Part shown: in pieces, positions 1 through 10,490 of the stretch
Numbering within the stretch: position 1 is the stretch's first letter
Layout: every line of letters begins with the position of its first letter
Assembly: GCA_903772945.1 (NCBI GenBank)
Contig: CAICTM010000811.1
Coordinates: forward strand, 1 to 47,369
Direction: 5' to 3'
From: Seminavis robusta
Taxonomy: Eukaryota > Bacillariophyta > Bacillariophyceae > Naviculales > Naviculaceae
Length of the DNA stretch: 47,369 nucleotides
Translations under genes and position numbers: made by a program
Notes under the pieces: generated by a model
The model's database searches: none
Seen by the model: the letters and a program-made list of their open reading frames with translations, nothing else
Told to the model about the DNA's origin: nothing

Positions 1-2
1 AA

Positions 3-518
3 GAAGAGAATGAGGACGAGGTTGATCTAGAAAATACAAGAGATGGAGCCACTACCACTACTTTGCATGTTTGTGTTTGTTTAGAGTTTGACATCGTTGT
101 GCAGCAAAGAGACTAACGGTACAAAATTGTGCTACCCCGTTCGGTTCAAAGGGAGTGCGAGAGGAGCAAACCAGCTGGTGGTTGGCAATCACGAGGTGAA
201 CCTCCCGGACTCGCTAGAACGAGGTAGACGTAGAATCCCCTTTTAATTTTTAGCTTATTCTTTTGTGTCATCCCATGTCTACATCGTACTGCACATCGGC
301 CTCCGTTCGCATCACAAGAGCGATTGGACGTAGCCAAGGAAATGCTCCTGACGTTGGACGCCGAAGATCAAGAACGGATAAAGATCACCGACACAAAGTA
401 TCCGGAACTGCTAGCCTTGCATCAACTCGCCAAGGACAACTTGGAAACAGCTCAAAAGCGATACGAAACAAACAAGAGATACCTAGACAAATTCACCAGT
501 GCAGCGTCAACGAGCTAA
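3..518 (+). CDS. 3' end of an unknown gene, partial (left-truncated)
   Basis: I do not recognise the product. The last 65 codons (321-518) read as a soluble, charged, probably helical segment that starts around LDVAKEMLL and ends DKFTSAASTS before TAA; this is far more protein-like than the other frames. The frame is open back to 234 but without sensible upstream content. An acidic open stretch at 3-68 (EENEDEVDLENTRDG) is followed by a GT donor at 69. An AG acceptor at 319-320 restores phase 0, giving a possible 252-nt intron, but the donor and acceptor are weak and this model is inference. The real start lies left of the window. Alternatives are a single 3' exon starting elsewhere, or chance. 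Confidence 0.35.
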
Positions 519-3085
519 AAACAAGTAGAGCACTCGTCTTTTTCAATCTTATCGCAGATTCTGCCACGGCAACTACCAGAAAAGTTGCCCGACCTTGTCA
601 CGTCTCCTCAACGTCCCGGGATATACAAGTGTTGATTGCTTTGGTAGTGCTTCTGTATTGCTTCTATTCTACGCGTTGCGTATTGAAGAAGTAACAGTCC
701 CAACCAATGTCAGATAGTGGATGGTACCCTGCCAATTTTTAACGATGTCTACTGGAACCTACTGGCATGCCCTGACATCTTGAACCGTTGCTACTTCCTC
801 GTCGTATCGTGTATGCTTCAGATGCTCCTTTGTTGGTCCTGGGCATCGGTTCGCGAGACCCAGAGGTAGCCGGATGTCTTTTATGGATCGAAAGCCTCCT
901 CCCTCATTGACCATCACCATAGCACGAAAGGTTTCAGGTTGGAAGAGGAAGGATTTGCCTCGTGGCTGAAGAGCTTCTCAAAAATCCACAAGTTCAAGTT
1001 TGCACTGTTTCATGGTGTCTCTACGGAAGCCAAACCTGAACCCCACCGGTCCAAAGACCCAGCAAACTAGCGACCGGCAGGGATCCAAACCTCCTCGAAA
1101 CAGAAAGCAAGTCTCATTGGCAATGCATACCCCGTGCTAGGTTATACGTAGTTTGTGGCAGTCTTTGAAGCTCTCGCGAGACTTGCATGCACGGTTTCCG
1201 GCACCGATATGCACATCCATCATTCACGCAGTACGATGTACCGGATTAGCATTAGGCAGGTTGTCAGTGGTTGCCACAGTCGCAGCATTCAGGTGCCAAG
1301 ATGAGCTCGTTCCCATCAGACTTCGAGCAGCGAAGTTTGTGAAACGATGCCAGGGGACGCACAGGTTCTCTAAAACTGGCTTGCAGCTGTGCGGATTTGC
1401 AAACGGAGGGAGGCCCTGGAGTGCCAGCTTTGACCTGTCAATCTGTTCCTGGAAAGCGACATCGGAATGAAGTGGACTGGTTAGTGGTAGCCAGCCCGAG
1501 CTGGCTTGGTGGATATCCATCATCTTGACTGCTGTTCTCATCCAAGACATAGAAACTTGCTTGCAAATGCATCTGTTGCTTTCAGAGGCCCATAGAGGCC
1601 CAACAAGAACTGCTGAATGAGCCAACTCGGTCCAGCTACTAGGTAGCAATACTCGAGTAAAGTGCAGCTACCGGTAGAGCCCAACAGCCACGGGTGAAGG
1701 TCCGAAAGATGTGGCAAATTCAGGTGCGCTACAATGTCATGTACTGTAACATGCTGCTGGTAGAAGTCTAGCAGAGCTAGGAATCGAATCGAATCGAATC
1801 TACTCTACTACTTGTACAGCTGTACTGTATCAGCCACTGTAGCACTGTAGCTCCTACCGCACACCGCACCACCTACCAGAGCAAACAGCGACTGAAGTAG
1901 TTTTTACTAAAAGGCAGGGCTACTCGGCTCGTAGAAACCGGTGGCACTGGCGAATGATAGCTCGAATGATTATGTACCTACTGTATGAGCTAGACTACGT
2001 ACCGTATGTTTTCATGTATGTTTTCGGAGTTTTTTGGGCTTGTTGCGTGGTGGTGCTGTTCTACGTGCTCCTTCTGCTCCTCCTGCCTTTCTTTCTGCTG
2101 CCGCGTTTTGCTGGGAACAGCTAGTACTAGTAGCTCATCACGCGGTTGGCTACCATTGGTCATTCAGTGCCCTCAAGATGAAACCTCAGCGGCTGTTTCG
2201 GGATCAAGTAATAAAGTTTCAGTGAGGCAATTCTGGGTGGCTGCGCTTATATCGAATAATCGCCATCTTGATTCAGCTGTCATCAACGTTAAAACACAAC
2301 GATGCGTATCTGTTAAAAGGAACCTTTATCGATAGATCCAGGGAGCTCCAATCTCCGATCCTTTCCACTATTTTGACCAGCAGAAGACCCCAATTTTGAT
2401 TGTGAACAGCTTTGTGAACACCGATTGGAACAGCCTGCAATCTTTCTTTTTTGAGACGACTAAGCTGGTTTTAAGAGACTTTCCCTGAGCTTTGGCCTCT
2501 TCTTGTTCAGAGGTCATTGATGTAGAGCATGAGTAACGCAACATGACTCTATGAATCTAATGATCTTCTCCAGTTTGTCATGGTAGGAAAGGTTCAGTAG
2601 AGATTGCGTGAGATAAAACAGCAGATAACTCTGATAACTCTCTGAGACCCTTCTGTGGCTCTTTATCATTTCTCAATTGCGACCAGAAGTTATTGTGCTC
2701 TGACTCCACAATATTTTACACGTGTGGAGTTGTTGCGCGATCCTTTTCGCCTGCGTTTTCCGATTTGGCCAGTGGGCCTCCAGACTCCAGAGCATCTCAT
2801 TTCTATCTGGTACTGGTACCAGTACGAGACCCTACTACATATAGCGAGCGATTCGATTCGATTCGAGGGATAGTAAACGAGATCGAAAGAAACTCCGGCA
2901 GCACGATGTAGCACCTTCCAAGAGCCTTCTCGCATCGTTGTACTAGCTAGCTAGCTAGTAGTACCGTGAGGTAGCAGGAATTTGATGGAGCCCAAATCAA
3001 GAACTCGAGCTGCTCACAATTTGCATTTTGGTCTGTTTCATCAGGATCTTAGTTTTCCGATCGTTTCATCTGCTCTTTCATCAAA
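519..3085. other. Long intergenic region, no supported gene
   Basis: Open frames here (for example 1224-1649 minus, 2006-2335 plus) have no recognisable domain, and their composition looks like read-through. The stretch holds four perfect GAATC units at 1781-1800, three GATTC units at about 2850-2866, a TACCGGTA palindrome at 1669-1676, a palindromic GGTACC patch near 2810 and a TAGC run at 2943-2959. I see no RNA gene. Confidence 0.5.
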
Positions 3086-3694
3086 ATGCTATCTTCTGAT
3101 CCATCAACCTCTCCCATGGCAACCTTCATGAAGCAACTCTTCCAGGACTCGCAGATCGACCCAATCCGCGTGAAGCTAGCTCAAGACCCCGCCGTAAGGA
3201 CAACCAAGAAACGCCGCAAGGCACCCGTCAAGCAATGCAGTGCTTCCTGCAGCCGATGGGTCAGCATTCCAAGTCGAAAGTCTCTTGGTTTGGACGACGA
3301 CGAGGAGGAGCAACTCCCGTCTCCTGTAACGTCTGCCATTGACATGATGAGAAGAGGTCGGGAGCGGAGGTGGCGGGATGCGCCGTCTTCTTCTTCTTCT
3401 TCTTCTCCTCCTCCCCCTGCTCCGCTGCTGAGGCGATGTATGTCCGACATGGATGCCGGCGTCTTGTCCAGAAGTCCAAAGAAGTGCGCTTTCGAGCATG
3501 GTCCTAGATTGCCCGTACGAAGATCCAGCTCTCAAAGTGACATCCAACAAATGAGGTCAAGGCTGGACCTGTCGCTGCGACTGCAAAGGGACCAGGAAGA
3601 ACGCGACTCCAGAAGGCCAGCGCCCAAGTTTGACTCTCCAACACTGCCCAAACGAACCTTTAGCGGTGGCCCTGGAGGACTCAGCTTGGTCTGA
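3086..3694 (+). CDS. Hypothetical Ser/Pro/Arg-rich protein, 202 aa
   Basis: I do not recognise this protein. A single exon runs from an ATG in a good context (tcaaaATG) to TGA. The sequence is hydrophilic and probably disordered: a basic KKRRK patch near residue 41, an acidic DDDEEE run near 75, a poly-Ser/poly-Pro stretch near 103-114 encoded by a TCT/TCC microsatellite, and several Arg/Ser-rich sites such as RRSSSQS near 148 that look like kinase targets. The C-terminus is Gly-rich (FSGGPGGLSLV). There is no signal peptide or membrane segment. The basic patches would suit a nuclear or phosphoregulated protein, but that is inference. The antisense frames through the microsatellite are shadows. 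Confidence 0.6.
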   Translation: MLSSDPSTSPMATFMKQLFQDSQIDPIRVKLAQDPAVRTTKKRRKAPVKQCSASCSRWVSIPSRKSLGLDDDEEEQLPSPVTSAIDMMRRGRERRWRDAPSSSSSSSPPPPAPLLRRCMSDMDAGVLSRSPKKCAFEHGPRLPVRRSSSQSDIQQMRSRLDLSLRLQRDQEERDSRRPAPKFDSPTLPKRTFSGGPGGLSLV

Positions 3695-4008
3695 ACCAAT
3701 GAAGAAAGAAGCGAGTAACATTTTGGGATAAAGCATAGTAACCGCTACATATGCATTCACTTCTAATAGCACCTACAGTAGCAGCAACTGGTACCTTCAC
3801 GGTCTCCATGCATTGGATGCAACCAAGCAGCACTCTAACTGCACCAGTATCGGTGCCGTTAGGAACTCCAGCGTTGCAGGCCTACAATAGCTACTAGACT
3901 ATGTACCGGTAGCAACATTTCCGATGGCAGCAAGTTTCTCTTTTTGACATGGTTTTTACAAGAGCTTCACTTTATTCCTAGCAAAGAAGTTCTGAATTGA
4001 TCATCCAG
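3695..4008. other. Intergenic spacer between convergent genes
   Basis: This short spacer lies between two genes that end towards each other. Apart from a TACCGGTA palindrome at 3904-3911 I see nothing in it. Confidence 0.5.
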
Positions 4009-4461
4009 TCAGCTCTGCCTTGGCAGTCTATACCGCCGTACTCTACATTCGAGTGGCCCTCTACGACAACTGAGTGGCGGCCGGAATGGTATCCTGTTGT
4101 TCTCGTCCTCCTTGGCCTGGATCATCTCAATCTTGTCCATGATGAATGCATTTTGAAAGTTCTCCTGTTCCTTGACACGGGGGCTCTTGGTGGTCTCGTA
4201 CACGCCAGTGCAGACATCATCAATCATGTCATGCAATAGAAAGACGGAGTTTGCAGGTGGGTCGTTGTTCGTCTGGGCTCGATCAGTTCCTTCATCAAGA
4301 CGTTCTTGGAACTTTTCAACGACGTCATTCTTGACTGCTGGTGCCACATTCGTAGCCTTGATGGCCAGATCTTGTGCGTCCTTGGGAATAGCATCCTGGA
4401 TCTTTTCGTCGTAGCCTTTTCCTCTTGCATTTTTCGTCGGTGGCAACCTTTTCATGGACAT
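4009..4461 (-). CDS. Hypothetical protein, about 150 aa
   Basis: I do not recognise this protein. From the ATG at 4461 it reads as a charged, helical, soluble protein (DEKIQDAIPKDAQDLAIKATN; DVVEKFQERLDEGTD). The last about 25 residues are Arg-rich and less protein-like, so the real end may differ. The same frame is open upstream to about 4527 and looks coding there too (ENEQDLSFFEQAV), but it has no ATG. An ATG in an excellent context (caccATGG) at 4520 lies in another frame and stops after 18 codons. Either a 5' intron joins an upstream start, with a possible acceptor ttgaacag just before 4470, or the short frame is an upstream ORF. Confidence 0.45.
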   Translation of the reverse strand: MSMKRLPPTKNARGKGYDEKIQDAIPKDAQDLAIKATNVAPAVKNDVVEKFQERLDEGTDRAQTNNDPPANSVFLLHDMIDDVCTGVYETTKSPRVKEQENFQNAFIMDKIEMIQAKEDENNRIPFRPPLSCRRGPLECRVRRYRLPRQS

Positions 4462-4520
4462 AATCACGGCCTGTTCAAAGAAACTAAGGTCTTGTTCGTT
4501 TTCAATGCGGAAGGAGCCAT

Positions 4521-5055
4521 GGTGATGTTAGTTTTGTGTGTTGTACTGATCTCTTCGTCTGCGTTTCTGGTCTGTATAGTTTGCTTTTGGTGTGTATCTC
4601 TTGTGGTTTGATTTTGTGAACAGCGGTCTGCCCCCCTCGAAGAGATTGATCATCGTCGGTTCCGCTTGGGGATTTCTGAGTTTCTTTCATGACTGGGAGG
4701 AGCGTTCACAGTTCCGCCGTAGATGCAACAAGATTCGGAAGGGTTTTGCTGAAGAGCCAACCAAGGGACTCGACTCCCATCTTTCCGGTGCGCCATGATG
4801 GGAGGGTCGTTTGCTCCTACAGCACCGTGCGGGTACCTCCCGAGTCCATGCTGTCCCTGGACAACCATCCATACAAGGAGTCGATCGGCACTCAGGGCTC
4901 ATGCTAAAGTAGTTCCAACAAGCAAAATGAATAGAAGAAGACCAAAGAGTAACTCTATTGAATAAAAACGCCTTGCCTTTGGTTGGCCATCTACATTACG
5001 AATCATTGTTTGACGCACTACTAATCATCTAAAGTAACGCTTGTTGGCTGTGCAT
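4521..5055. other. Spacer upstream of the small gene and downstream of Hsp90
   Basis: No convincing gene. The short overlapping frames on both strands have no domain content. It should contain the promoter of the minus-strand gene to its left and the 3' end of the Hsp90 gene to its right. Confidence 0.4.
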
Positions 5056-7519
5056 TCATTCATCCTTGTCTTCTGACACAACCTCGGGGACAATCTCTGG
5101 AATCACTTCTGCATCTTTTGGTGTGGATGCATCCTCGTTTTGTGCCTTGACTTGATCGTTCATCAATGACATGACACGTTGGGCAAATCCCTTGACATCC
5201 CCAACATTGTACCCTGACGTCATGCTGGCCACATCGTACATGAGTAACGCCGAGTTCTCCAGGTCCTTGGACTCCTTGTCTTCCTTGACCATTCGATCCA
5301 AGTCTTGCACAATGGGATGAGTTGGGTTGATCTCCAACACTGCCTGATTAAAGTTTCCCATGCCCGCAGCATCCTGGCCCGACGCCACTGCCTGGGCCTT
5401 CATGTAACGCTGCATACTGGGACTCATTCCGTAGGCACCTTGCACCAGAGCTGCTGGAGAATCTGTGAGCAAGTCCGAAATGACTACCTTTTGGACCTTG
5501 CCCTTGAGGATTCCTTCCAGGTATTCCTTGACAACCTTGAATTCTTCTTCGAGTTGTTCCTTCTTTTTCTTGGTTTCTTCGTCATCTTCCCCATCCAACT
5601 TTAAGTTTTCCTTGGCTGCATCCACAATATCCAACTCCTTGTACGATCGTAGCGATTCAAACATGATCTCGTCCAAGGGTTCCGTGGCAAGCAAGACATC
5701 ATATCCACGGGATGCCAACTTTTCCACCACGGGCGACATGGCCGCCAGTTCCTTGCCATCACCCGTCACGTAGTAGATTTGCTTTTGTCCCTCGGCCATG
5801 TTCTCCACATAGTCATCCAAACTGGTGTATTCCTCTCCCGACTTGGAACTCCAGAATCGCAGCAGTGGGGCTAATTCCTTGCGATTGCGGTCATCTTCCA
5901 CCACTCCCACTTTGAGGTACTTGCCAAAGTTGTTCCAAAACATGATATACTGTGCGGCATCCTCTTCGGCAATATCCCGAATCATGTCCACCGATTTGCG
6001 CACCAGTCGCTTGTTGATGATACTCAAGACTTTGGACTTTTGGAGAATCTCGCGACTGACATTAAGGGGCAAGTCATCGGAATCTACGACTCCCTTGACA
6101 AATTTGAGCCATCGGGGCATGAGGTCTTCAAAGGCGTCATTGATAAAGACGCGCTTGACGTAGAGGCGAATGTTGCGCGAGTTCTCGTCAAACATGTCCT
6201 TGGACAATTCAAAGGGAAGCATTCCGGGAATGTACAAAATGGCCTTGCATTCGACTTGTCCTTCCAATACAAAGTGTGTGTGTTTCATGGGTTCATCGTA
6301 GGACGCCTTGAATGCGGAGGTATAAAAGTCCTTGTATTCTTCTTCCGTAACCTCCTTGGGTGATCGTAGCCAAATGGGTTTTTGATTGTTGACCCGTTCG
6401 TATCCCTCCTTGGTTTCCGGCACGGTTTTCATTTTGGGTTCTTCTCCTTCGGGTAGATCCTTGTTGGCTTCCTCATCGGGCACTTGCTTGTACTCCGTGG
6501 TTTCCTTCCAGACACTAATGGGGAATTCAATGAATTCGGAATATCGTTCCAACAATTCTTCAATTTTGGAAGATTCCAAGTATTCATTGGCATCTTCCTT
6601 GAGATGAAGAATGAGACGAGTGCCACTGCCGTCAATTGGATCATCGGACTCCGAGTCTTCTTCAATAGTGTAGGACGAATCGGCAGTGGACGACCATTTG
6701 TACTGTTTGGATCCTTCTTGCATGGACTTGGTAATGACTTCAACCTTTTCCGCGACGAGATAGGAGGAATAGAAACCCACACCGAATTGTCCAATGAGAT
6801 TGACATCGGCATTTCCTTGGCCGAGTGCCTCGACAAATGCCTTGGTACCGGATTGGGCAATTTTCCCGAGATTGTTCTTGAGTTCCTCCTTGGTCATGCC
6901 GACTCCGGCATCTTCAATGATCAATATATTGTCGTCTAGATTGGCCTTGATTTTGATTTCCGGAGTGGCGGCGGAAGCCACGTCATTGTCGGTAATGGAG
7001 AGAAATCGTTTCTTGTCACAGGCATCGGCTGCATTGGAGATTAATTCTCGAAGGAAAATGTCCTTGTCAGAATACAACGAATTGATAATCAAGTCCATCA
7101 CGCGGCCCACGTCGCTCTAATTTTTTTGTACAAAGAAAACGAAGGATGAGTTCAATTAATATAAAAGAGGTCGGCAGAAGTGATATCTGGATTCAAATCT
7201 TGGTGGGTAGCATTAGACATACCGTGAATCTGGTTTTTAAAATAATCAGAATAGTAAAAAGCCAAAGAAAACACATGGGATTGAGGACCAACATTTTCGC
7301 GTAAAGTGGGAGGAGGGGTAGCATGTGTTCCTGATTGACTTACTCAAAGGTTTCAGCTTCCGTAGCAGCTTCAGTACTCATTCGGAGAGGCTTGGAAGTG
7401 AACGTGTTGACACCAAAAGCATTTCGTTGGGTGCTCAGAGAGGGAGGCAAAAAGGCTGACGAACCACCCAAAAGGGCGGACGACAAAGCCACCAGAACGG
7501 CAGAGCTGTGGAACTTCAT
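5056..7519 (-). CDS. Plastid-targeted Hsp90 chaperone (HSP90C type), 3 exons, 747 aa
   Basis: ATP-dependent Hsp90 chaperone, probably of the plastid stroma. Exons on the minus strand are 7519-7344, 7229-7223 (7 nt) and 7116-5056; all borders are GT-AG. Exon 1 encodes a signal peptide plus transit peptide with the cleavage-type motif GGSSAFLPP near residues 18-26. The mature part shows the GHKL ATPase signatures: LRELISNAADACDKKR, then IEDAGVGMTKEEL, then GQFGVGFYSSYL. Middle and C-terminal domains follow (RALYIPG-like and LPLNVSREILQ segments). The protein ends EDKDE, not KDEL or MEEVD, which argues against ER or cytosolic forms. The microexon supplies the codons that restore the family's FEF-x-S-D/E-V junction before RVMDLI. 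A pyrimidine tract plus cag directly before the ATG hints at a 5'-UTR intron. It is divergent from the rubredoxin gene. Confidence 0.9.
7223..7229 (-). other. Seven-nucleotide microexon of the Hsp90 gene
   Basis: On the minus strand an AG at 7231-7230 precedes ATTCACG, which is followed by GTATGT. Exon 1 ends with two bases of a codon (GA). The seven bases complete Glu and add Phe and Thr, and exon 3 resumes in phase 0 with AGC GAC GTG. Skipping the microexon would put exon 3 out of frame unless a different acceptor were used. Confidence 0.75.
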
Positions 7520-8104
7520 CTGGAAAGCAAAGAACAAAAGAAGAAAGAAAAGAGGATACCAACTAGACTAACTGTGGAAAAAATTATGAGCTCTCGAATC
7601 GAATCAATCTAAGATCTTCTAACCACAGCCAACCAAGCAAGAGGGTTTGTTTTCGATGGCTTTAGAAATTCAAATTGGTCGGAGTGGATCTATTCCATCA
7701 AGCAATGGCCACAAGAGAAAGATCGTCAAGTAAGTGATGGTGGTTTCTGTGATTGGATGGTATCGGCGTTTTGAAAAAAGATACACGTGGAACAAAACAT
7801 CACAACACTCAGATGTTCCGATTTCGATGGAATTGTAAAGCCACCAGATTAGGGTTAAGCGTTAAAAAGGGGGTGACGTGTTCCGTGGGAAAAGCTCAAT
7901 CGAGATTGCCGCCAATGACTGATGTGGTTTGTCTTTGGTTGCCACATGAAGAGAGAACTGACAACAGCAATGATGTTTGTTTGTTGCAGAAGCTGATTCA
8001 TTGATTCAGTCAACGTTTCTTTGGGGTAAGCAGAGTTGCATTAGTTGGAAGACCCATCTATCATATCTGAGAGTGGAAAGAAAGAAACAAATAAAACGGC
8101 AGCC
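7520..8104. other. Shared upstream region of the divergent Hsp90 and rubredoxin genes
   Basis: This 585-bp bidirectional promoter region holds no supported gene. I see no TATA box or operator I can defend. Confidence 0.4.
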
Positions 8105-8534
8105 ATGTTCTCCCTCCGCAAAATGATCGCCATGGCCACACTGTTGGTGGCATTGCTTCTGTCCCAATCTTCCACCAATGCATTTGCGCCAGTGTCATCC
8201 GTTTCCAGCCAAACTACACGCGCGGACACCAAGCTGTTCTTCTTTGGAGGTCCCAAGGACGATGGATCCCCTGGCGATTATGTTTGCTTGGTAAGCTGCT
8301 GAGAGGTTAAAAGAAGAAGAATGAGATGGAAATATTCTTTTGGATGGTCTGAAAGCTCATTCATTTTCTCTTGTCCTTCCTTTTTTCGGCAATGTTCAGG
8401 ACTGTGGATGGGTTTTTACCAAGGGTCCCAAAGCTTGGGCTGACCTTCCGGATAACTTCAGTTGTCCCCCCTGTGGTTCGGTCAAGCGACGATTCAAGAA
8501 AGTGCCCAAGGGATCAGCCGGGAAAGGGAAATAA
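8105..8534 (+). CDS. Plastid-targeted rubredoxin, 2 exons, 106 aa
   Basis: Small iron electron carrier. Exon 1 is 8105-8290 and exon 2 is 8400-8534; the intron is 8291-8399 with gtaagc and ttcag borders, phase 0. The start is the ATG at 8105 (gcagccATG). Residues 1-22 form a signal peptide ending in the plastid motif NAFAP. The mature part has the two rubredoxin knuckles YVCLDCGW and FSCPPCGS, whose four cysteines bind one iron, and the intron splits the first knuckle between Leu and Asp. The gap between knuckles is short, as in the plastid rubredoxins linked to photosystem assembly, but the C-terminal membrane anchor of RBD1-type proteins is missing; the protein ends in a basic tail (KKVPKGSAGKGK). 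A soluble stromal carrier is the likely form; its partner is unknown. Confidence 0.88.
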
Positions 8535-9256
8535 GCTTAGTTTTTACTGATGCGAACGGTATCAGACTGGAAGGAAACGCTTTAATTCAAGTTGCTGAGC
8601 GGAAAATGGCGAGAGGATAATATGCATTCAATCAGCTATGATGCGATTATACCCCTCGAAACGCAACAACTAACCTAGCTACACAATAGAAACCACAATA
8701 CGCATTTAGGAAGATCTAACTAATACCTGTGCTTCAGTTATTAGACAATAGCTAGCTAGATAGATCCCTGGCCAAGTTACGGGAACCTACAGATGTGAGC
8801 ATTGTACCACGTAGGACTCTTGAAAGCAAAGAAAAGTTCAAACTCAGTCTCATGCTATTACGCAGTTGCAGTGGTTTTTGTTGAGGTAGAATGTGGGCAG
8901 AAACTCTTCCCGAATGAAGATTACTGAAGCATCAGCTGATGGATGATTCGATTCATTCGAATCCATCCAAAACTTGCCAGCATAATCCGACACAAGTGAC
9001 CGGGAAGAGTTCCAGATCGTCAGGATATTATGCGACAAGCTACTCGACGGACCGCGTAAATGCTACAGTATTCACACGACAAAAGCACAAACAAACCGCA
9101 GTTCCTTTGCACGTTATCTATGTACTACGGTATATGATTCTTTGCGACTACAGCAGCCATTACTTTCTACAGAGCTGTTGATTGATTGATTGATTGATTG
9201 ACTGCGTGAAGGAGCGACCACCTCTTGTGGCATCCTGCCTTTGGGTCCAACAAATC
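8535..9256. other. Intergenic region between convergent genes
   Basis: No supported gene. It holds a GATT/GATTGATT tandem tract at about 9178-9201 (five to six units), a TAGC/TAGA string near 8750-8765 and a GATTCGATTC-like patch at about 8944-8963. Confidence 0.5.
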
Positions 9257-10490
9257 TCATCCTTCCATGGGTCGTTTCCACTGTGACTTTTTCGTCTTGG
9301 GGTTCCAATAGTACGCTTCACCGCGTTGTGTAATATTGGTCAACCACGGTGCGGGCAAGACATCGTCGGGATTGACCCGTCTCTGTTTCATGGGTTTCCC
9401 GTCGTTGCGCTTGAGGTAGGAAAAGTCGGGCAAATCGACCCATGCCACACGCGCTTCCGTGGCATATTCCGTGGGCCAATCGACGAGAATGTTCTGAAAT
9501 TGCGTTTCAATGTACCAGGCAATGCGTTCCAAGTGATCATCGCATTGTTTGGCATCGGGGTCACGGACCATGAGGTGCATCCAAACGAGTTTTTTCAATT
9601 CCTTGATGCGATTCTGGACTTGGGTCAAATCGGCAGACTGGTCAATGACCGACAAGGGATCCCAGGGTTGATATTCTCGATCTTCTGGAAGAGATGGTTG
9701 TGATTGATTTCGTAGATTGCTGGTGTCATCGTCATTATCATCGTCATCGGCAGGCATCATAGTCTTGGTCAAATCTTGATAAATATGATCGTAATGAAAG
9801 AGATGCAAAAAGGTATACTTTTGTACCTTTTGCAAATTCTTTTCGACACTCATTTCGTAGACTCCCTGTTGTCGAATCCGACACAGAGTATCATTCCACA
9901 AGATGCGAAAGAGTTCGTCTTGAATGAGCATGGCCCAATCGGGATCCATTCCACCGGTCGATGCTACCAATCGTTTGTGCAAAAACCAAATGTGCATAGT
10001 GACCATGGCATGACGAGATCGAAAATCACGAGGGATACAACCGGGACCGTACCAGCGGCTGTAGAAACACGTACAAATGCAAAAGAAAGATCAAGTTAAG
10101 GCCTGGATAAGGGTATACGGTACAGGTCCATATGCCTTTTTGGTTGTCTATTACTTACGGATCGTTGGCTTGTCGTGTGGCAGCTTGAAATAGTTCTTCT
10201 CCAATTCGAATTCTGTCTTGTTGGCGTCGAATGGACCATCGATCCATCAGCCTGTCCAGAAATCCTCGTTCTTGGCTCGTAGGCGAGGGTTGCGCCTCGG
10301 CCAAATCACTCGCATCTTGCAGCGAAGAAGACGACGACGAGAAATGTTGGAAAGTGCTGCTACCGGTGGCACTACTAGTACCGGTACTACTGGCAGCCAC
10401 CAACCGAGACCTTGGAATGGATCGCAATGGAAGCCGCCTCGCACACGAACGGGCTACCCATGAAGAAGCGCAGGAGGAGATTCCAAGCAT
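9257..10490 (-). CDS. Mitochondrial CBP3/UQCC1-like bc1 assembly chaperone with C-terminal WW domain, 377 aa
   Basis: Likely a ubiquinol-cytochrome c chaperone, the family that handles newly made cytochrome b in the mitochondrion. Exon 1 is 10490-10159 and exon 2 is 10058-9257; the intron has gtaagt and ctacag borders. The first about 35 residues are rich in Arg and Ser with no acids, fitting a mitochondrial presequence. The chaperone core follows the junction NDPRWYGPG: FRSRHAMVTMHIWFLHKRL, then a segment ending LFRILWNDTLCRIRQQGV, which matches the family's His/Trp-rich helical pattern. Residues about 346-377 form a WW domain (APWLTNITQRGEAYYWN followed by SQWKRP) with both Trp and the aromatic pair. 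WW domains bind Pro-rich ligands and are not a usual part of CBP3. An acidic linker (ADDDDNDDD) lies between about 210 and 225. Confidence 0.8.

Noticed and set aside
1153..1649. Overlapping open frames of 105 and 141 codons on opposite strands
   Set aside because: No start context, splice signals or recognisable sequence; composition as in spacer.
5305..7120. Several plus-strand frames of 60-150 codons
   Set aside because: All are antisense to the Hsp90 exon.
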